This document shows positions 16,580-26,233 of a DNA stretch of 64,000 nt, piece by piece. Below the pieces are notes generated by a model. The model did no database searches and was not told the DNA's origin. It worked only from the letters and a program-made list of their open reading frames with translations. The position numbers and the translations under genes are program-made. The number at the start of each line of letters is the position of its first letter. The first letter of the stretch is position 1. The stretch comes from JAMXLO01 sp963850535. GTDB lineage: Bacteria; Pseudomonadota; Alphaproteobacteria; Acetobacterales; Acetobacteraceae. The DNA is taken from contig CAWKMC010000040.1 in assembly GCA_963850535.1 (NCBI GenBank), forward strand, positions 124,001 to 188,000, in the 5' to 3' direction.

Positions 16580-18812
16580 TTAGACGGCGAGCCCGTGCTC
16601 GCGGGCCCAGACGGAAATCGGCTCCCGCAGGCTGGCAGCACCCGAAGCGTTTCGGCGGATTGACGCCAGTACCGGCCGGAACGCCGCCAGGTCGAGTTCG
16701 GCCAGCATGGCTTTGACAGGGAGGATCCCGGACGCGGACATCGACAGGCTGGTGAAGCCGAGACCGACCAGTGTCAGTGCCTCTAGTGGACGGGAGGCCG
16801 CCTCGCCGCACAGCGAGATCGGCACGCCGGCACCGCCCTTGGCCTCCTTTCCCGCGGTGAGGAGCTGCTCCAACAGCCCCAGAATCGGCTGAGACAGCAT
16901 GTCGTACCGGTTGAACAGCGCCGGGGCGCTGCGATCTGCGGCAAACAGGAACTGCAGCAGGTCGTTCGATCCTACCGAGACAAAATCCACCTCGTGCAGC
17001 AATTCGTGCAGCTGCCACATCAGCGCCGGCACCTCGAGCATAGTACCGATCTGCAAGTGTTCCGGCGCCGGGCGCACCCGGCGGGCCTCTGCCAGCAGCA
17101 AAGACTTCGCTGCCCGGAATTCGGCCACCGTAGCGACCATGGGAAACATCACCGAAAGCCTGCGGCCGCCCGCCGCCAGCAGCAGCGCGCGCAACTGCCG
17201 CCGCAGCAGCGCCGGCCGGTCCAGCCCGATGCGCAGCGAACGCCAGCCCATGGCCGGGTTTTCTTCCTCCGGTGCGTCGCCGGGCAGCAGCTTGTCGGCT
17301 CCAAGGTCGAGCGTGCGGAACAGCACCGGCCGCCCGGCCGCGGCATCCAGGACACGCGAATAGGTCGCCGCCTGCTCGGCCACGTCGGCGATCTCACCAC
17401 GCGCCAGCATGCCGATCTCGGTCCGATACAACCCGATGCCCTCTGCCCCGGTGGTGTCGAGCTGTGCCAACTCCATGGCCAGTCCAACGTTGAGCATCAG
17501 GCTCACGTGAACGCCGTCGCAGGTCATTGCCGGGCGTCCGCGGAGCGGAGCCCAGCCCGCGGCAAGCGCCCGCCTGGCCTCCAGTTCGCGGAGATAGGCG
17601 CTCCGCACCTCTGCTTCGGGTCGCAGCACGAGCTGCCCGTCATCGGCGTCCACCACCGCCTCATCCCCAGGTTCGGCGGAGTCCAGCATGCCCCTGGTGC
17701 CGCCAACCGATGGCAGGCCGAGCGCGCGGGCGAGAATCGCGGCGTGACCGCCGGCACTGGCCTCCTCAACCGCCACGCCCCCGATTCCGGCCGCGTGCCA
17801 GTCCAGTAGTTCGGCCGGCCCCAGCCGACGGGCTAGCAGGATCGCGCCAGGCGTTACCGGCGGCCGCGGCACATCGCCGGCCAAGGCGCTCAGCAGTCGA
17901 CCGGCCAAATCTTCCAGGTCCGCGAGACGTTCGCGCAGAGTACGGATCGCTGATCCGGCGCATGCGATCACGCAACTCGCCGGCGACCCGTTGCACTGCC
18001 GCTTCGGCAGAAAGCCCTCCCCGGATGACCTCGGAGACGCGCCGTAGCCAACCGGCATCGGCTGCGATCAGGCGATAGGCTCCTAACACCTCGCGCGAGG
18101 CAGTCCCGTCGAGCCCCTCTGGAACGCCGGAGAACAACTCGTCCAGCCCCTGCTGCATGCGACGCGAGGCATCCTGCAGCCGCGCCAACTCGGCGTCCGG
18201 ATCGTCCGCGAGCAGCCGGGAAGGCCGGCTGTGCGCGCCGTGCAGTACGACCGGCCCGATCGCGATGCCAGGAACCAGCGCTGAACCGGAAAAAACCCGG
18301 GGTACGGTCGCAGCGACGCCCTCCTCGGCGCCGTCAGCAGCCCCGAGCGAAGCCAGTACCTCGGCCAACAGCATGGCCACGGTCTCTAGCTCATCCACCT
18401 CCTCGTCCGAGTAGCCGCGCGGATTGCGGTTCTGCACAGCGACGACGCCCAAGGTGTGACCGCCCCGGCGCACGGGAACGGCGAGCATGGAGGCGAACGG
18501 CTCCTCGCCGGTTTCCGGACGGTAGGCAAACGCCGGGTGGTTCTGCGCGTCAGGCAGGTTCATGACCTTGGCTGTCGCCGCGCAGAGCCCGACAATCCCC
18601 TCGCCCACACGGAGCCTGGTGCGGCCGATTGCTGCCTGGCTCAGGCCCTCGGTGGCGACCAGTTCGAGGATCTCACCCGGCCGGCCGGCGTAGATCGAGC
18701 AGACTTCGCTGACCAACTCCGCAGCGACAAGTTCAGCGAGCTCGTGCAATGGCGCGGCGTCGTGCGCCATCGTCTCGCGCAGCCGGGCCAGCAGCCTGCG
18801 TGGCGTCACCAT
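16580..18812 (-). pseudogene. ptsP: ptsP, PTS phosphoenolpyruvate phosphotransferase (EI-Ntr), frame broken once
   Basis: Enzyme I of the nitrogen PTS passes phosphate from PEP to NPr. An N-terminal GAF domain (to residue ~165) is followed by the PEP-utiliser N-domain, a mobile His domain (GGHAAILARALGLPSVGGT) and the C-terminal TIM barrel with EGIGLYRTEIGM, FRTLDLGADK and SVGSNDLLQF. The frame changes at about 17939, where one extra base in CGTACTCTGCGC separates ISDPY from LRERLADLED; removing it restores a protein of about 740 residues. It is 7 bp downstream of the nitronate monooxygenase gene, in the usual lysC-ptsP neighbourhood. Confidence 0.88.
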
Positions 18813-18818
18813 AAGCGC

Positions 18819-19845
18819 CTAGGCGAACACGCGGTTTCGCGCGGCCAAGGCGGCGACGGCCTGCCCGACCAACTCCTGGATGATCTCCGCGGTCGGCTGT
18901 TCGGCGGTTACCATGCCGACCGACTGCCCTGCCATGACCGAGCCATTGTCGACATCGCCCTCGATGGCTGCGCGGCGCAGGGCGCCGGCCCAGAAATGCT
19001 CGATCTCGAGTTGGGCGGCTTCCTTGGTCAGTTCGCCGCTCTCGAACCGATCGCGCGTCTCGGCCTGGAAGCGCAGGAAGCGTTTGACCCCCTCGTTGAC
19101 TAGTCCCCGAACCGGGATCACCGGGAACCGCTCGTCCAGCTGCACCGAGGGGACAGCATCGCGTGCCGCGGCACGGATGAAGGCGCGTTTGAAGTTGGCA
19201 TGCGCGATCGACTCGGTGGCGGCAGCGAAGCGGGTCCCCAGCTGCGCGCCGGACGCGCCCATTTCCAGCAGCGCGAGGATCGCCTCGCCGTGGCCCAGGC
19301 CGCCGGCGACGAACACCGGCACCTCGGTGATCTGCGGGAGAATTTCCTGGGCAAGGACCATCAAAGACACCGGTCCGATATGGCCACCCGCCTCGGATCC
19401 CTCGATGACCAATGCATCCGCGCCGGAGCGGACCAGCCGCTTCGCCAGCACCAATGCAGGCGTGAAGGCAATCAGCTTCGCCCCACCGTCCTTCACCGCC
19501 CGTACCGCGCCGCCCGGCGGGATCCCGCCGGCCAGCACGATGTGCCCAACCCGCGCCTCCAGGCACACCCGGATCAGGTCGTCGAGCCGCGGATGCATGG
19601 TGATCAGGTTCACCCCAAAGGGCTGGTCGGTCAGCGCCTGCGTGCCGGCGATTTCGCCGGCCAGCATGTCCGGGCTCCATCGAGCCGCACGCGATGACGC
19701 CAAAGCCGCCGGCATTGGAGATCGCCGCCACGAGATGGCGCTCGCTGACCCAGCTCATCGCCCCGCCCATGATGGCGTAGCGACAACCGAGGAAGGCGGT
19801 GCCGCGCGCCCAAAGCCGGTCCAGCGTACGAGCGGGCGACTCAGT
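18819..19845 (-). pseudogene. Nitronate monooxygenase (NPD) family, frame broken and start codon missing
   Basis: An FMN-dependent TIM-barrel oxygenase of the nitronate monooxygenase / 2-nitropropane dioxygenase family. The main frame (19715 to 18819) includes GVNLITMHP, the GADALVIEGSEAGGHIG FMN loop and VPVFVAGGLGHGEA. The N-terminal part (RYAIMGGAMSWVSE, SNAGGFGVIACGSM) is in another frame; they join at about 19677, where one extra G follows ATG. The in-frame N-terminal coding continues up to about 19840 directly after the lysC stop, but no ATG, GTG or TTG is found there. Nearest in-frame ATG: 19770. Confidence 0.82.
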
Positions 19846-21067
19846 TCAGGCGGCATCGAGCCCATACGCGGTGTGCAGCGCGCGCACCGCCAGCTCGGTG
19901 TATTCGGCGGCGACCAACACACTCACCTTGATTTCACTGGTGGAGATGACCTGGATGTTGATCGCCTTGTCGGCAAGCGCGCGGAACATCGTCATTGGCG
20001 ACGCCGGCATGGCTGCGCATGCCGACGCCGACGACGCTGATCTTTGCGACGTTCGGATCGGCCAGGACCTCGGCGAAGCCGATCTGCGGCTGCGCCTCGG
20101 CGAGCGTCGCCTGCGCGCGTGGCAGGTCGGTCTTGCTGACGGTGAACGTCATGTCGGTCAGTGCCGTCAGCCGAGACGTTCTGCACGATCATGTCGACAT
20201 TGACGTTGTGCTCGCGCCAGCGCGCCGAACATCGCAGCGGCAATGCCGGGCCGGTCGGGAACGCGGCGCAGCGTGATCTTTGCGTCGTCACGCGAATAGG
20301 CGATGCCGGAGACGTTCTGCTTTTCCACGATCTCGTCCTCATCCACCACCAGCGTGCCGGGCATCGTCGGCGAAGCTCGACAGCACCTGGACCCGCACCC
20401 GTTCGTTCATCGCCAGTTCGACGCTGCGGGTCTGCAACACCTTGGCGCCCACCGAGGCCAGCTCCAGCATTTCTTCGTAGCTGATGCGGGCGAGCTTGCG
20501 CGCCTGCGGCACGATGCGCGGGTCGGTGGTGTAGACGCCGTCAACATCGGTGTAGATGTCGCAGCGCTCCGCCTTCAGCGCGGCGGCGAGCGCGACGGCC
20601 GAAGTGTCCGACCCGCCGCGGCCCAGCGTGGTGATGCGGTTGTCGGTGCCGATGCCCTGGAAGCCGGAGACGACAGCGACCTGGCCGAACTGCATGCGGC
20701 GGATCAGTTCCGCGCCATCGATTTCGGCGATGCGCGCCTTGCCATGCGCGTTGTCGGTGCGGATCGGGATCTGCCAACCCTGCCAGGAGCGCGCCTCGAT
20801 GCCGATCTCCTGCAAGGCGATCGCCAGCAGGCCGGTGGTCACCTGCTCGCCGGTCGCCACCACCGTGTCGTACTCGCGCGCGTCGTGCAGCGGCGACAGC
20901 GCCTGGCACCAGGCGACCAGTTGGTTGGTCACGCCGGCCATGGCCGAGACCACGACGGCAACCTCGTTGCCGGCGTCACATTCGCGCTTGACGCGAGCGG
21001 CGACGTTTCTGATGCGGTCCAGGTCGGCAACCGAAGTGCCGCCAAACTTCATCACGATTCGTGACAT
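19846..21067 (-). pseudogene. lysC: lysC, aspartate kinase, frame broken four times
   Basis: Aspartokinase makes aspartyl-phosphate for Lys, Met, Thr and diaminopimelate synthesis. The catalytic domain is intact: KFGGTSVADLDRIRNVA, VVVSAMAGVTN and TLGRGGSDTSAVALA. The two C-terminal ACT domains are spread over three frames, with breaks at about 20364 (one base missing before MPGTLVVDEDE), 20214, 20159 and 19996 (one extra base each). Repaired, the protein is about 406 residues and ends ALHTAYGLDAA. Four one-base faults in an otherwise perfectly conserved, normally essential gene point to sequence error, not decay. Confidence 0.9.
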
Positions 21068-21130
21068 CTGCCCGGGTTGTCAGTGATCCGTTCCCGGTGG
21101 TCATACTGACGCAGATCAGCAGGGGCAACC

Positions 21131-21859
21131 ATGCCAGGCTCGACAGTTTCACACGCTGAGGTTGCGCGGTTCGATGCCCTGGCGGCGCGCTGGTGGGACC
21201 CGAATGGGCCGATGCGCCCGCTGCACCGGATGAATCCCGCGCGGGTAGCCTGGATCGCCGACCGCCTGCCAAAACAAACTCCCCCGCCCCTCGCGGGAGG
21301 GGGGAGGGGGGAGGGGGCCCTCCTCGACATCGGCTGTGGCGCCGGTATCGCCGCCGAGGCGTTCGCCCGTCTCGGCTACCAAGTCACCGGGCTAGACGTA
21401 GCCGGCGAAGCGATCGAAGTGGCGCGCGCGCACGCTGCGAGCACAGGGCTGCCCATCACCTACCGCACCGGAGCGCCCGAGGACCTCGTCGCCGAGGGTG
21501 CACGCTTCCCGATCATCACCGCGCTGGAGGTGATCGAGCATGTGCCCGGCCCCGAAGCATTTCTGCGGACCACCGCAGGGCTGCTGATGCCAGGAGGCCA
21601 ACTATTCCTATCCACGCTCAACCGCACGCCGCGATCGTTTCTGATGGCGAAATTGGGTGCCGAGTATCTGCTGCGTTGGCTGCCGGTCGGCACGCACGAC
21701 TGGCGCAAGTTCATCAGTCCCAAAGAATTGGACAGGATGCTGCGCCAGGTCGGGCTTCGTGTCGTGGATATCACGGGGCTGACTGCCGATCCGCTGACCG
21801 GGCGCTGGAACACCAGTCGCGACCTCTCGGTCAACTATCTGCTGATGGCCAGCGCCTGA
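21131..21859 (+). CDS. ubiG: UbiG, ubiquinone biosynthesis O-methyltransferase
   Basis: A 242-residue SAM-dependent methyltransferase that methylates two hydroxyls of the ubiquinone ring. Typical features are FDALAARWWDPNGPMRPLHRMNP at the N-terminus, motif I LLDIGCGAG, ALEVIEHV and the STLNRTPRS stretch. It is divergent from lysC (63 bp between starts), a common alphaproteobacterial arrangement. Residues 48-63 (KQTPPPLAGGGRGEGA) look like a translated palindromic repeat inserted in the linker before motif I; the frame is kept and the catalytic fold should be intact. Confidence 0.9.
   Translation: MPGSTVSHAEVARFDALAARWWDPNGPMRPLHRMNPARVAWIADRLPKQTPPPLAGGGRGEGALLDIGCGAGIAAEAFARLGYQVTGLDVAGEAIEVARAHAASTGLPITYRTGAPEDLVAEGARFPIITALEVIEHVPGPEAFLRTTAGLLMPGGQLFLSTLNRTPRSFLMAKLGAEYLLRWLPVGTHDWRKFISPKELDRMLRQVGLRVVDITGLTADPLTGRWNTSRDLSVNYLLMASA
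21272..21319. repeat. Palindromic G/C-rich repeat inside ubiG
   Basis: The 48 bp encode residues 48-63 of UbiG. A C-run/G-run inverted repeat (CCCGC...GCGGG, then several GGGGA units) resembles short mobile palindromes usually found between genes. It lies in the variable linker between the N-terminal helix and SAM motif I. Confidence 0.5.
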
Positions 21860-21894
21860 GTCAGCAAATTGGCAAAGTTCTGAGGCGTGGGCGC

Positions 21895-22068
21895 GTGACG
21901 ATTGCTGCTTTCGTGGCTGTCCTGGCTGTCGGCAGCAGTGCCGTCGCTCAACGTCTCGGGCGCACACCGACAGGTGCGAAGTTTCTGGATAATTGCCAGC
22001 ACGGCCACAATGCGTGCCCCTGGCTGGTTCTCGGGCTCGCTGAGACGCTCAACAGCGACCCCAACTGA
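21895..22068 (+). CDS. Possible small secreted protein with signal peptide
   Basis: A 57-codon frame starting at a GTG reads TIAAFVAVLAVGSSAVAQ, a convincing signal peptide with an AVA-Q cleavage site. A short mature part with two cysteines follows (FLDNCQHGHNACPWLVLGLAE). The spacing of Cys and the GL-AE end recall Rap1a/Tai-type immunity proteins, but the match is weak. No clear Shine-Dalgarno is seen. It may be a truncated remnant. It is 35 bp after ubiG on the same strand. Confidence 0.4.
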   Translation: MTIAAFVAVLAVGSSAVAQRLGRTPTGAKFLDNCQHGHNACPWLVLGLAETLNSDPN

Positions 22069-22330
22069 AATTCGGCATATGCATTCCGGTGCAAGCGGTG
22101 ATGAACTTGTCCGTTTTGGCGCGTTTCAACTATCCATCAGTGCAGGAGCGGCGAGCTGCTTCGGGCATGATCTGCCATCGGTTGCTGCGTCGCCGTGCGG
22201 TGGCAGAATCATCATCGACGCAGCGGAGCCTACCCCTTCGATGCAGGTGGGGTGCGCAAACTCAAAACTTCTGCATCGCTGCGCCGCCACAGCGAAACGA
22301 CGCACGGATCGGCTGTCGGAACGCTGTGAG
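22069..22330. other. Stretch without recognisable gene
   Basis: Between the small secreted ORF and the stop of the acyl-CoA ligase I see no coding pattern, RNA gene or clear terminator. The composition is slightly less GC-rich than the flanks. Confidence 0.4.
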
Positions 22331-24019
22331 TCACGGCTGCACGCTGGAGGTGAATTCGCTGGCCATAATTTCCCGCATCCTGAATTTCTGGACTTTGCCG
22401 GTGACCGTCATAGGAAACTCGGTAACAAACCGGATATAGCGTGGGATCTTGAAGTGCGTAATACGGCCGTGGCAAAAGCCACGTATCTCTTCTTCCGTGA
22501 CTGTGGCGTCTTCTTTCAGCGTGATCCAGACGCACAGTTCTTCGCCGTAATAGTCGTCAGGGACGCCAAATCCCTGAACGTCGGCCACGGCGGGATGCTG
22601 GAACAGAAATTCCTCGATGTCGCGCGGGTAAATGTTTTCGCCGCCGCGGATCACCATGTCCTTGCTACGACCAGTGATGCGTATAAAGCCATCACCATCC
22701 ATGATTCCGAGGTCGCCTGAGTGGAGCCATTGTCCAGGGTCGATGGTCTCGCGAGTTCGCAACTCGTCGTCCCAATAGCCGCGCATGACCATGAAGCCGC
22801 GGAAGCAGAGCTCGCCTTGGGCGCCGATTGGGACGCTGCGTCCCTCGGTGTCGGCGATCTTGACCTCCATGTGAGGTTGCACGCGGCCGATGGTTCCAGC
22901 ACGTTGGTCGAACGTGTCATCGGGTGTGTTTTGTACACTGCTGCCTGAAAGCTCGGTCATGCCGTAGATGCAGATGAAATCCTTCATGTTCATCTCGTCC
23001 ATGAGCCGCCGAGCGACGTCGCTTGGCACCGGTGAGCCGCCGGCGAAGCCGCCGCGTAGGCTGCTAAGATCGAATTGGCGGAATGTAGGATGATTGAGGA
23101 TGCCAATTAGCATCGTGGGCACCCCGGAAAAATGGGTGCACCGCTCGGCCTGGATGGTTTCAAGCGAAGCGACTGGATCGAATGCTTCGCCGAGATAGAT
23201 GATTGTCGCCCCTATTGTAATACCGAGGAGACTGCCGCAGACCATGCCGCCGACGTGATAAAGGGGGAATGGCTGCCCCACCCGGTCACCCGCCTTTATG
23301 CCGGCCAGCAGGCCGCAGAAGTGCCCATTGTTAAGCAAGCCGTGATGGGTAAGCGTCGCTGCCTTGGGTGATCCGGTGGTGCCCGAGGTAAACTGGATAT
23401 TGATGGGGTCGTCGGGTTGCAGCAGCCCTGACAGTTCCCGCAGGCGCGCCTGTTCGGTGACGCCACCCATTGTTTGGATCTCCGAAAAGCGGAAATACCC
23501 CGGTTCGTCAGTCTCTGCGAAATGGATTGCGGTAGTCAGTTGAGGCAGCCTAGCTGAGCGCAACAAACCTGGGGAACAGTACGCCAGTTCCGGAGCCAGT
23601 TCGCGCAGAATCCCGATGTAATGAGTGGAGCGGAATTGGTCCGATGTGATCAGGGCGCGGCACGAGACCTTGTTCAACGCGTATTCCAATTCCGCGGCGC
23701 GGTAGCCGGGATTGATATTCACCAGAATGAGGCCGGCTCTGGCAGTCGCATATTGCGTCAGGACCCACTCGACCCGATTGGGAGACCAGATACCGACCCG
23801 CTCGCCGGGCTGGAGCCCTAGGGCGATGAGGCCAGCCGCAAGGCAGTCCACGCTATCGTTGAGTTCGGCAAAAGTCAGTCGGAGCCCTTGGTCGCGGACC
23901 ACGACAGCTTCCTGCGCCGGCCAACGTTGGGCCGCTTTGTCGAGGGCGCCGCCGAGAGTGTCATCGAGCAGTGGCGTAGTCGATGTGCGATGGAAGTAGC
24001 TGCGGTTCGCTGCTGGCAT
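22331..24019 (-). CDS. AMP-forming acyl-CoA ligase (fatty-acid or aryl-CoA synthetase)
   Basis: A 562-residue member of the ANL adenylate-forming family. The AMP-binding loop is FTSGTTGSPKAATLTHHG, followed by YGMTELSGSS, the motif LHSGDLGIMDGDGF and the catalytic Lys near the C-terminus in TVTGKVQKF. It activates a carboxylic acid with ATP and joins it to CoA; medium-chain fatty acids or aromatic acids are both possible. GGGGGA lies just before ATG 24019; ATG 24031 is an alternative. The gene stands alone between ubiG and the LysE gene. Confidence 0.87.
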   Translation of the reverse strand: MPAANRSYFHRTSTTPLLDDTLGGALDKAAQRWPAQEAVVVRDQGLRLTFAELNDSVDCLAAGLIALGLQPGERVGIWSPNRVEWVLTQYATARAGLILVNINPGYRAAELEYALNKVSCRALITSDQFRSTHYIGILRELAPELAYCSPGLLRSARLPQLTTAIHFAETDEPGYFRFSEIQTMGGVTEQARLRELSGLLQPDDPINIQFTSGTTGSPKAATLTHHGLLNNGHFCGLLAGIKAGDRVGQPFPLYHVGGMVCGSLLGITIGATIIYLGEAFDPVASLETIQAERCTHFSGVPTMLIGILNHPTFRQFDLSSLRGGFAGGSPVPSDVARRLMDEMNMKDFICIYGMTELSGSSVQNTPDDTFDQRAGTIGRVQPHMEVKIADTEGRSVPIGAQGELCFRGFMVMRGYWDDELRTRETIDPGQWLHSGDLGIMDGDGFIRITGRSKDMVIRGGENIYPRDIEEFLFQHPAVADVQGFGVPDDYYGEELCVWITLKEDATVTEEEIRGFCHGRITHFKIPRYIRFVTEFPMTVTGKVQKFRMREIMASEFTSSVQP

Positions 24020-24110
24020 GTGTCCCCCCATTGCTACAGCCGTGGACTTTGGAGAAGATTGAAGCTGCCCCGATTTCGTGGAGCGTTTGCGCGCTTGGGT
24101 GATTACGGAG

Positions 24111-24126
24111 ATCTGCCAAGGCAGAT
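24111..24126. promoter_or_regulatory. 16-bp perfect palindrome upstream of the acyl-CoA ligase gene
   Basis: ATCTGCC-AA-GGCAGAT is a perfect inverted repeat located about 90 bp upstream of the ligase start in a 300-bp non-coding gap. Shape and place fit a TetR- or GntR-type operator. The rest of the gap (24032-24327) shows no gene. Confidence 0.35.
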
Positions 24127-24327
24127 GCGGAAAAAGCCAGGAGGACCCATTATAGAGAAAGACGTATTCCGCAGATTGTACATCTTAGTAGCTTTCGACA
24201 TGAGTTCGTGCCACCCAGTGCGCTGAGGATCGGCACCCAACCACCGCATTTCCCGCACATCCGATCAATCCCTGCGCCTCACTCTCGACCAAGCTACTCC
24301 GTGCGAATATCAAGAATTTCGCATCGA

Positions 24328-24954
24328 TCACCGCTCTTCCATTGCCAGCCGGAGACCGAGCGTGATGTAGATCATGCCAACGACGCGACCCTGCCAGCGA
24401 CCAATCCGTTTGTGCCGGACCAGCCAACGGCTAACCTCGCCGGCGGCCAGTGCAACGAGGCTGATGTAAGCCGCGCTCATACCGACGAAGATCAAGCCGA
24501 GTTCGGCAAATTGGCCGAAGATGAAGCCTTGTTCGGGACGGACGAACTGCGGCAGGAAGGCAAGGAAGAACAAAGCGGTTTTCGGATTGAGAAGCTCCGT
24601 CACCACCCCTTGGCGAAAGGCTCTAGGCGCCTCGACCAAGCTGGCAGTGGCAAGATGAAGGTCGCCTGTCCGTTCAAGCAAAGCGCGCACACCGAGAAAG
24701 AGCAGATAGGCGGCGCCGGCGAACTTCACGACATCGAAGGCAAGTGCTGACGTCATCAACACAGCCGAAAGGCCAAAACTCGCCATGATAGTATGGACAA
24801 GATCGCCAGCCGCAACCCCGAGGCCGGTTGCTATACCCACGCGACGGCCACCCGCTGTTGCCCGCGCTAGCGTTAGCAGAACCGCTGGTCCTGGAATTAG
24901 AAACAACCCAAGAACGACCGTCGCATAGGTTATCAAGGTAGCTGTGCCAATCAT
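24328..24954 (-). CDS. LysE/RhtB family exporter
   Basis: A 208-residue inner-membrane protein with about six hydrophobic segments, the standard size for LysE/RhtB amino-acid and metabolite exporters. The conserved N-terminal GLFLIPGPAVLLTLARATAGGRR and the central ELLNPKTALFFLAFLPQF are clear. ATG 24954 starts directly before the first membrane helix (MIGTATLITYATVV), so the longer frame upstream is rejected. Substrate cannot be predicted. It is followed downstream by a 300-bp gap before the acyl-CoA ligase. Confidence 0.85.
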   Translation of the reverse strand: MIGTATLITYATVVLGLFLIPGPAVLLTLARATAGGRRVGIATGLGVAAGDLVHTIMASFGLSAVLMTSALAFDVVKFAGAAYLLFLGVRALLERTGDLHLATASLVEAPRAFRQGVVTELLNPKTALFFLAFLPQFVRPEQGFIFGQFAELGLIFVGMSAAYISLVALAAGEVSRWLVRHKRIGRWQGRVVGMIYITLGLRLAMEER

Positions 24955-25121
24955 GGTGCCGTCCCCGTATCTCACTGACTCCGGCAGCGAGCCATCCACA
25001 GCTTCGGGACGAGGGCAAGAGAGAGCCCCCATGGCCTATCACATGAAGCAAGACCCAAGACTTTCGGACCATGCCGAGTGGCTCGTTTTTCGCGCCAATT
25101 CAGCGTCGAAGGCGCCGGCCG

Positions 25122-25982
25122 CTAGTGGAAGTATTTCAGGAAATTGTCCAGCAAGTGCTTGGCTTTGTCTTTGGTCTCTAGCAGTTGGAGCATGTGGTGG
25201 GAGCGCTCGTTGGTAAGATAGGGCGCGGAGGAAAACCACCCGCCATCGACGACAATGTCGGAGCCAGTGATGTATGAGGACTCGTCGCTGGCGAGGAACA
25301 AGGCCGTAAAGGCGATTTCATCTGCCCTACCGCTTCTGCGCAGCAGGACAGTGTTATTCATCACCTTGGATTGCAGCCTCTTCACCAGCGGATTTGAGCT
25401 CATTGACGCTGTAAGGTCAGTCTCAATCCAACCGGGCTGGATCACGTTGCATCGAATTCCCCAGTCGGCGTACACATACGCTGCGGACCGCGACAGCCCC
25501 TCAAGCGCCCACTTGGAGGAGGAGTAGCCAGTGGCGAAATTGCCCGTGATGCCCGCAACCGACCCGATGTTGACGATCGAGCCTCCTCCGGATTCCCTAA
25601 TTAGGGGAGCACAGGTCTGGATGCCCCTCAGAGTGCCGGTAACATTAATCTCGAAAATCTTGTTCCATTCTTCGATGACGACGTTGGGGAACCGCACAAG
25701 GGCATTGCTGCCAACGATGTTCACCAGAACATGTAGTGCTCCTGCTTGCTTTTTGACTTGGGTGATGGCGGCATCCCACTGATCCTGTTCTACCACGTCT
25801 AGTGCTACGAAGTGGGCCTTACCACCGGCCTCAGTGATCTCCGCCGCCAAGGCGTCGCCACGCTCCTCGTTGCGACCGGCGATGAACACCGTCGCGCCCT
25901 CTTTCCCAAACAGTCGGGCTGATGCGCGACCCATGCCGCCGTATCCACCGGTTATCAACGCCACCTTACTCTCAAGCCTCAT
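25122..25982 (-). CDS. SDR family NAD(P)-dependent oxidoreductase
   Basis: A 286-residue classical short-chain dehydrogenase. The Rossmann motif is TGGYGGMGRA, the NIVG motif replaces NNAG, and the catalytic Ser and Tyr/Lys are in NIGSVAG and ATGYSSSKWALEG. IQPGWIETDL follows. A 35-residue C-terminal extension after VDGGWFSSAP (TNERSHHMLQLLE...) is unusual for the family. ATG 25982 (MRLESKVALITGG) has GGAG 9 bp upstream; 25997 is an alternative. It probably reduces or oxidises a small alcohol or ketone. Confidence 0.85.
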   Translation of the reverse strand: MRLESKVALITGGYGGMGRASARLFGKEGATVFIAGRNEERGDALAAEITEAGGKAHFVALDVVEQDQWDAAITQVKKQAGALHVLVNIVGSNALVRFPNVVIEEWNKIFEINVTGTLRGIQTCAPLIRESGGGSIVNIGSVAGITGNFATGYSSSKWALEGLSRSAAYVYADWGIRCNVIQPGWIETDLTASMSSNPLVKRLQSKVMNNTVLLRRSGRADEIAFTALFLASDESSYITGSDIVVDGGWFSSAPYLTNERSHHMLQLLETKDKAKHLLDNFLKYFH

Positions 25983-26181
25983 GGTGCCACACTCCATGAC
26001 CTTAGGGATTGTTCCTGCAAATCGAGCCGACCTCCAATCCGCTGTGCGAAAGTGCCACCCTCGTCCCCCGCCATGTTGTCTAGAACGAACGCTCGGCATG
26101 ATGGTGGCCGGCGCAATCTGCTGCCTGCCCAGCGGCGCTAACCGCGTGGACGATCAAGACATAAGCGCCAGACTTAGCGTA

Positions 26182-26202
26182 CCTGAAAAGGTCAGGCTTT
26201 TT
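26182..26202 (+). repeat. Inverted repeat followed by T-run at the island edge
   Basis: CCTGA and TCAGG arms with a 5-nt loop are followed by CTTTTTT. It lies about 30 bp before the resolvase start. It could be a terminator at the edge of the inserted segment or part of the recombinase site; the short stem makes either weak. Confidence 0.3.
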
Positions 26203-26233
26203 TGGCGCGCTAGTCCGGTGCATAATCACGGCC

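Noticed and set aside
16431..17018. Upstream in-frame extension of the RodZ-like protein
   Set aside because: The extension reads through the ptsP 3' end in the wrong frame and gives low-complexity protein; the conserved HTH domain begins after 16430.
21902..22720. Plus-strand frame of about 270 codons after ubiG
   Set aside because: Its second half lies antisense to the acyl-CoA ligase and its composition is random; no ribosome binding site.
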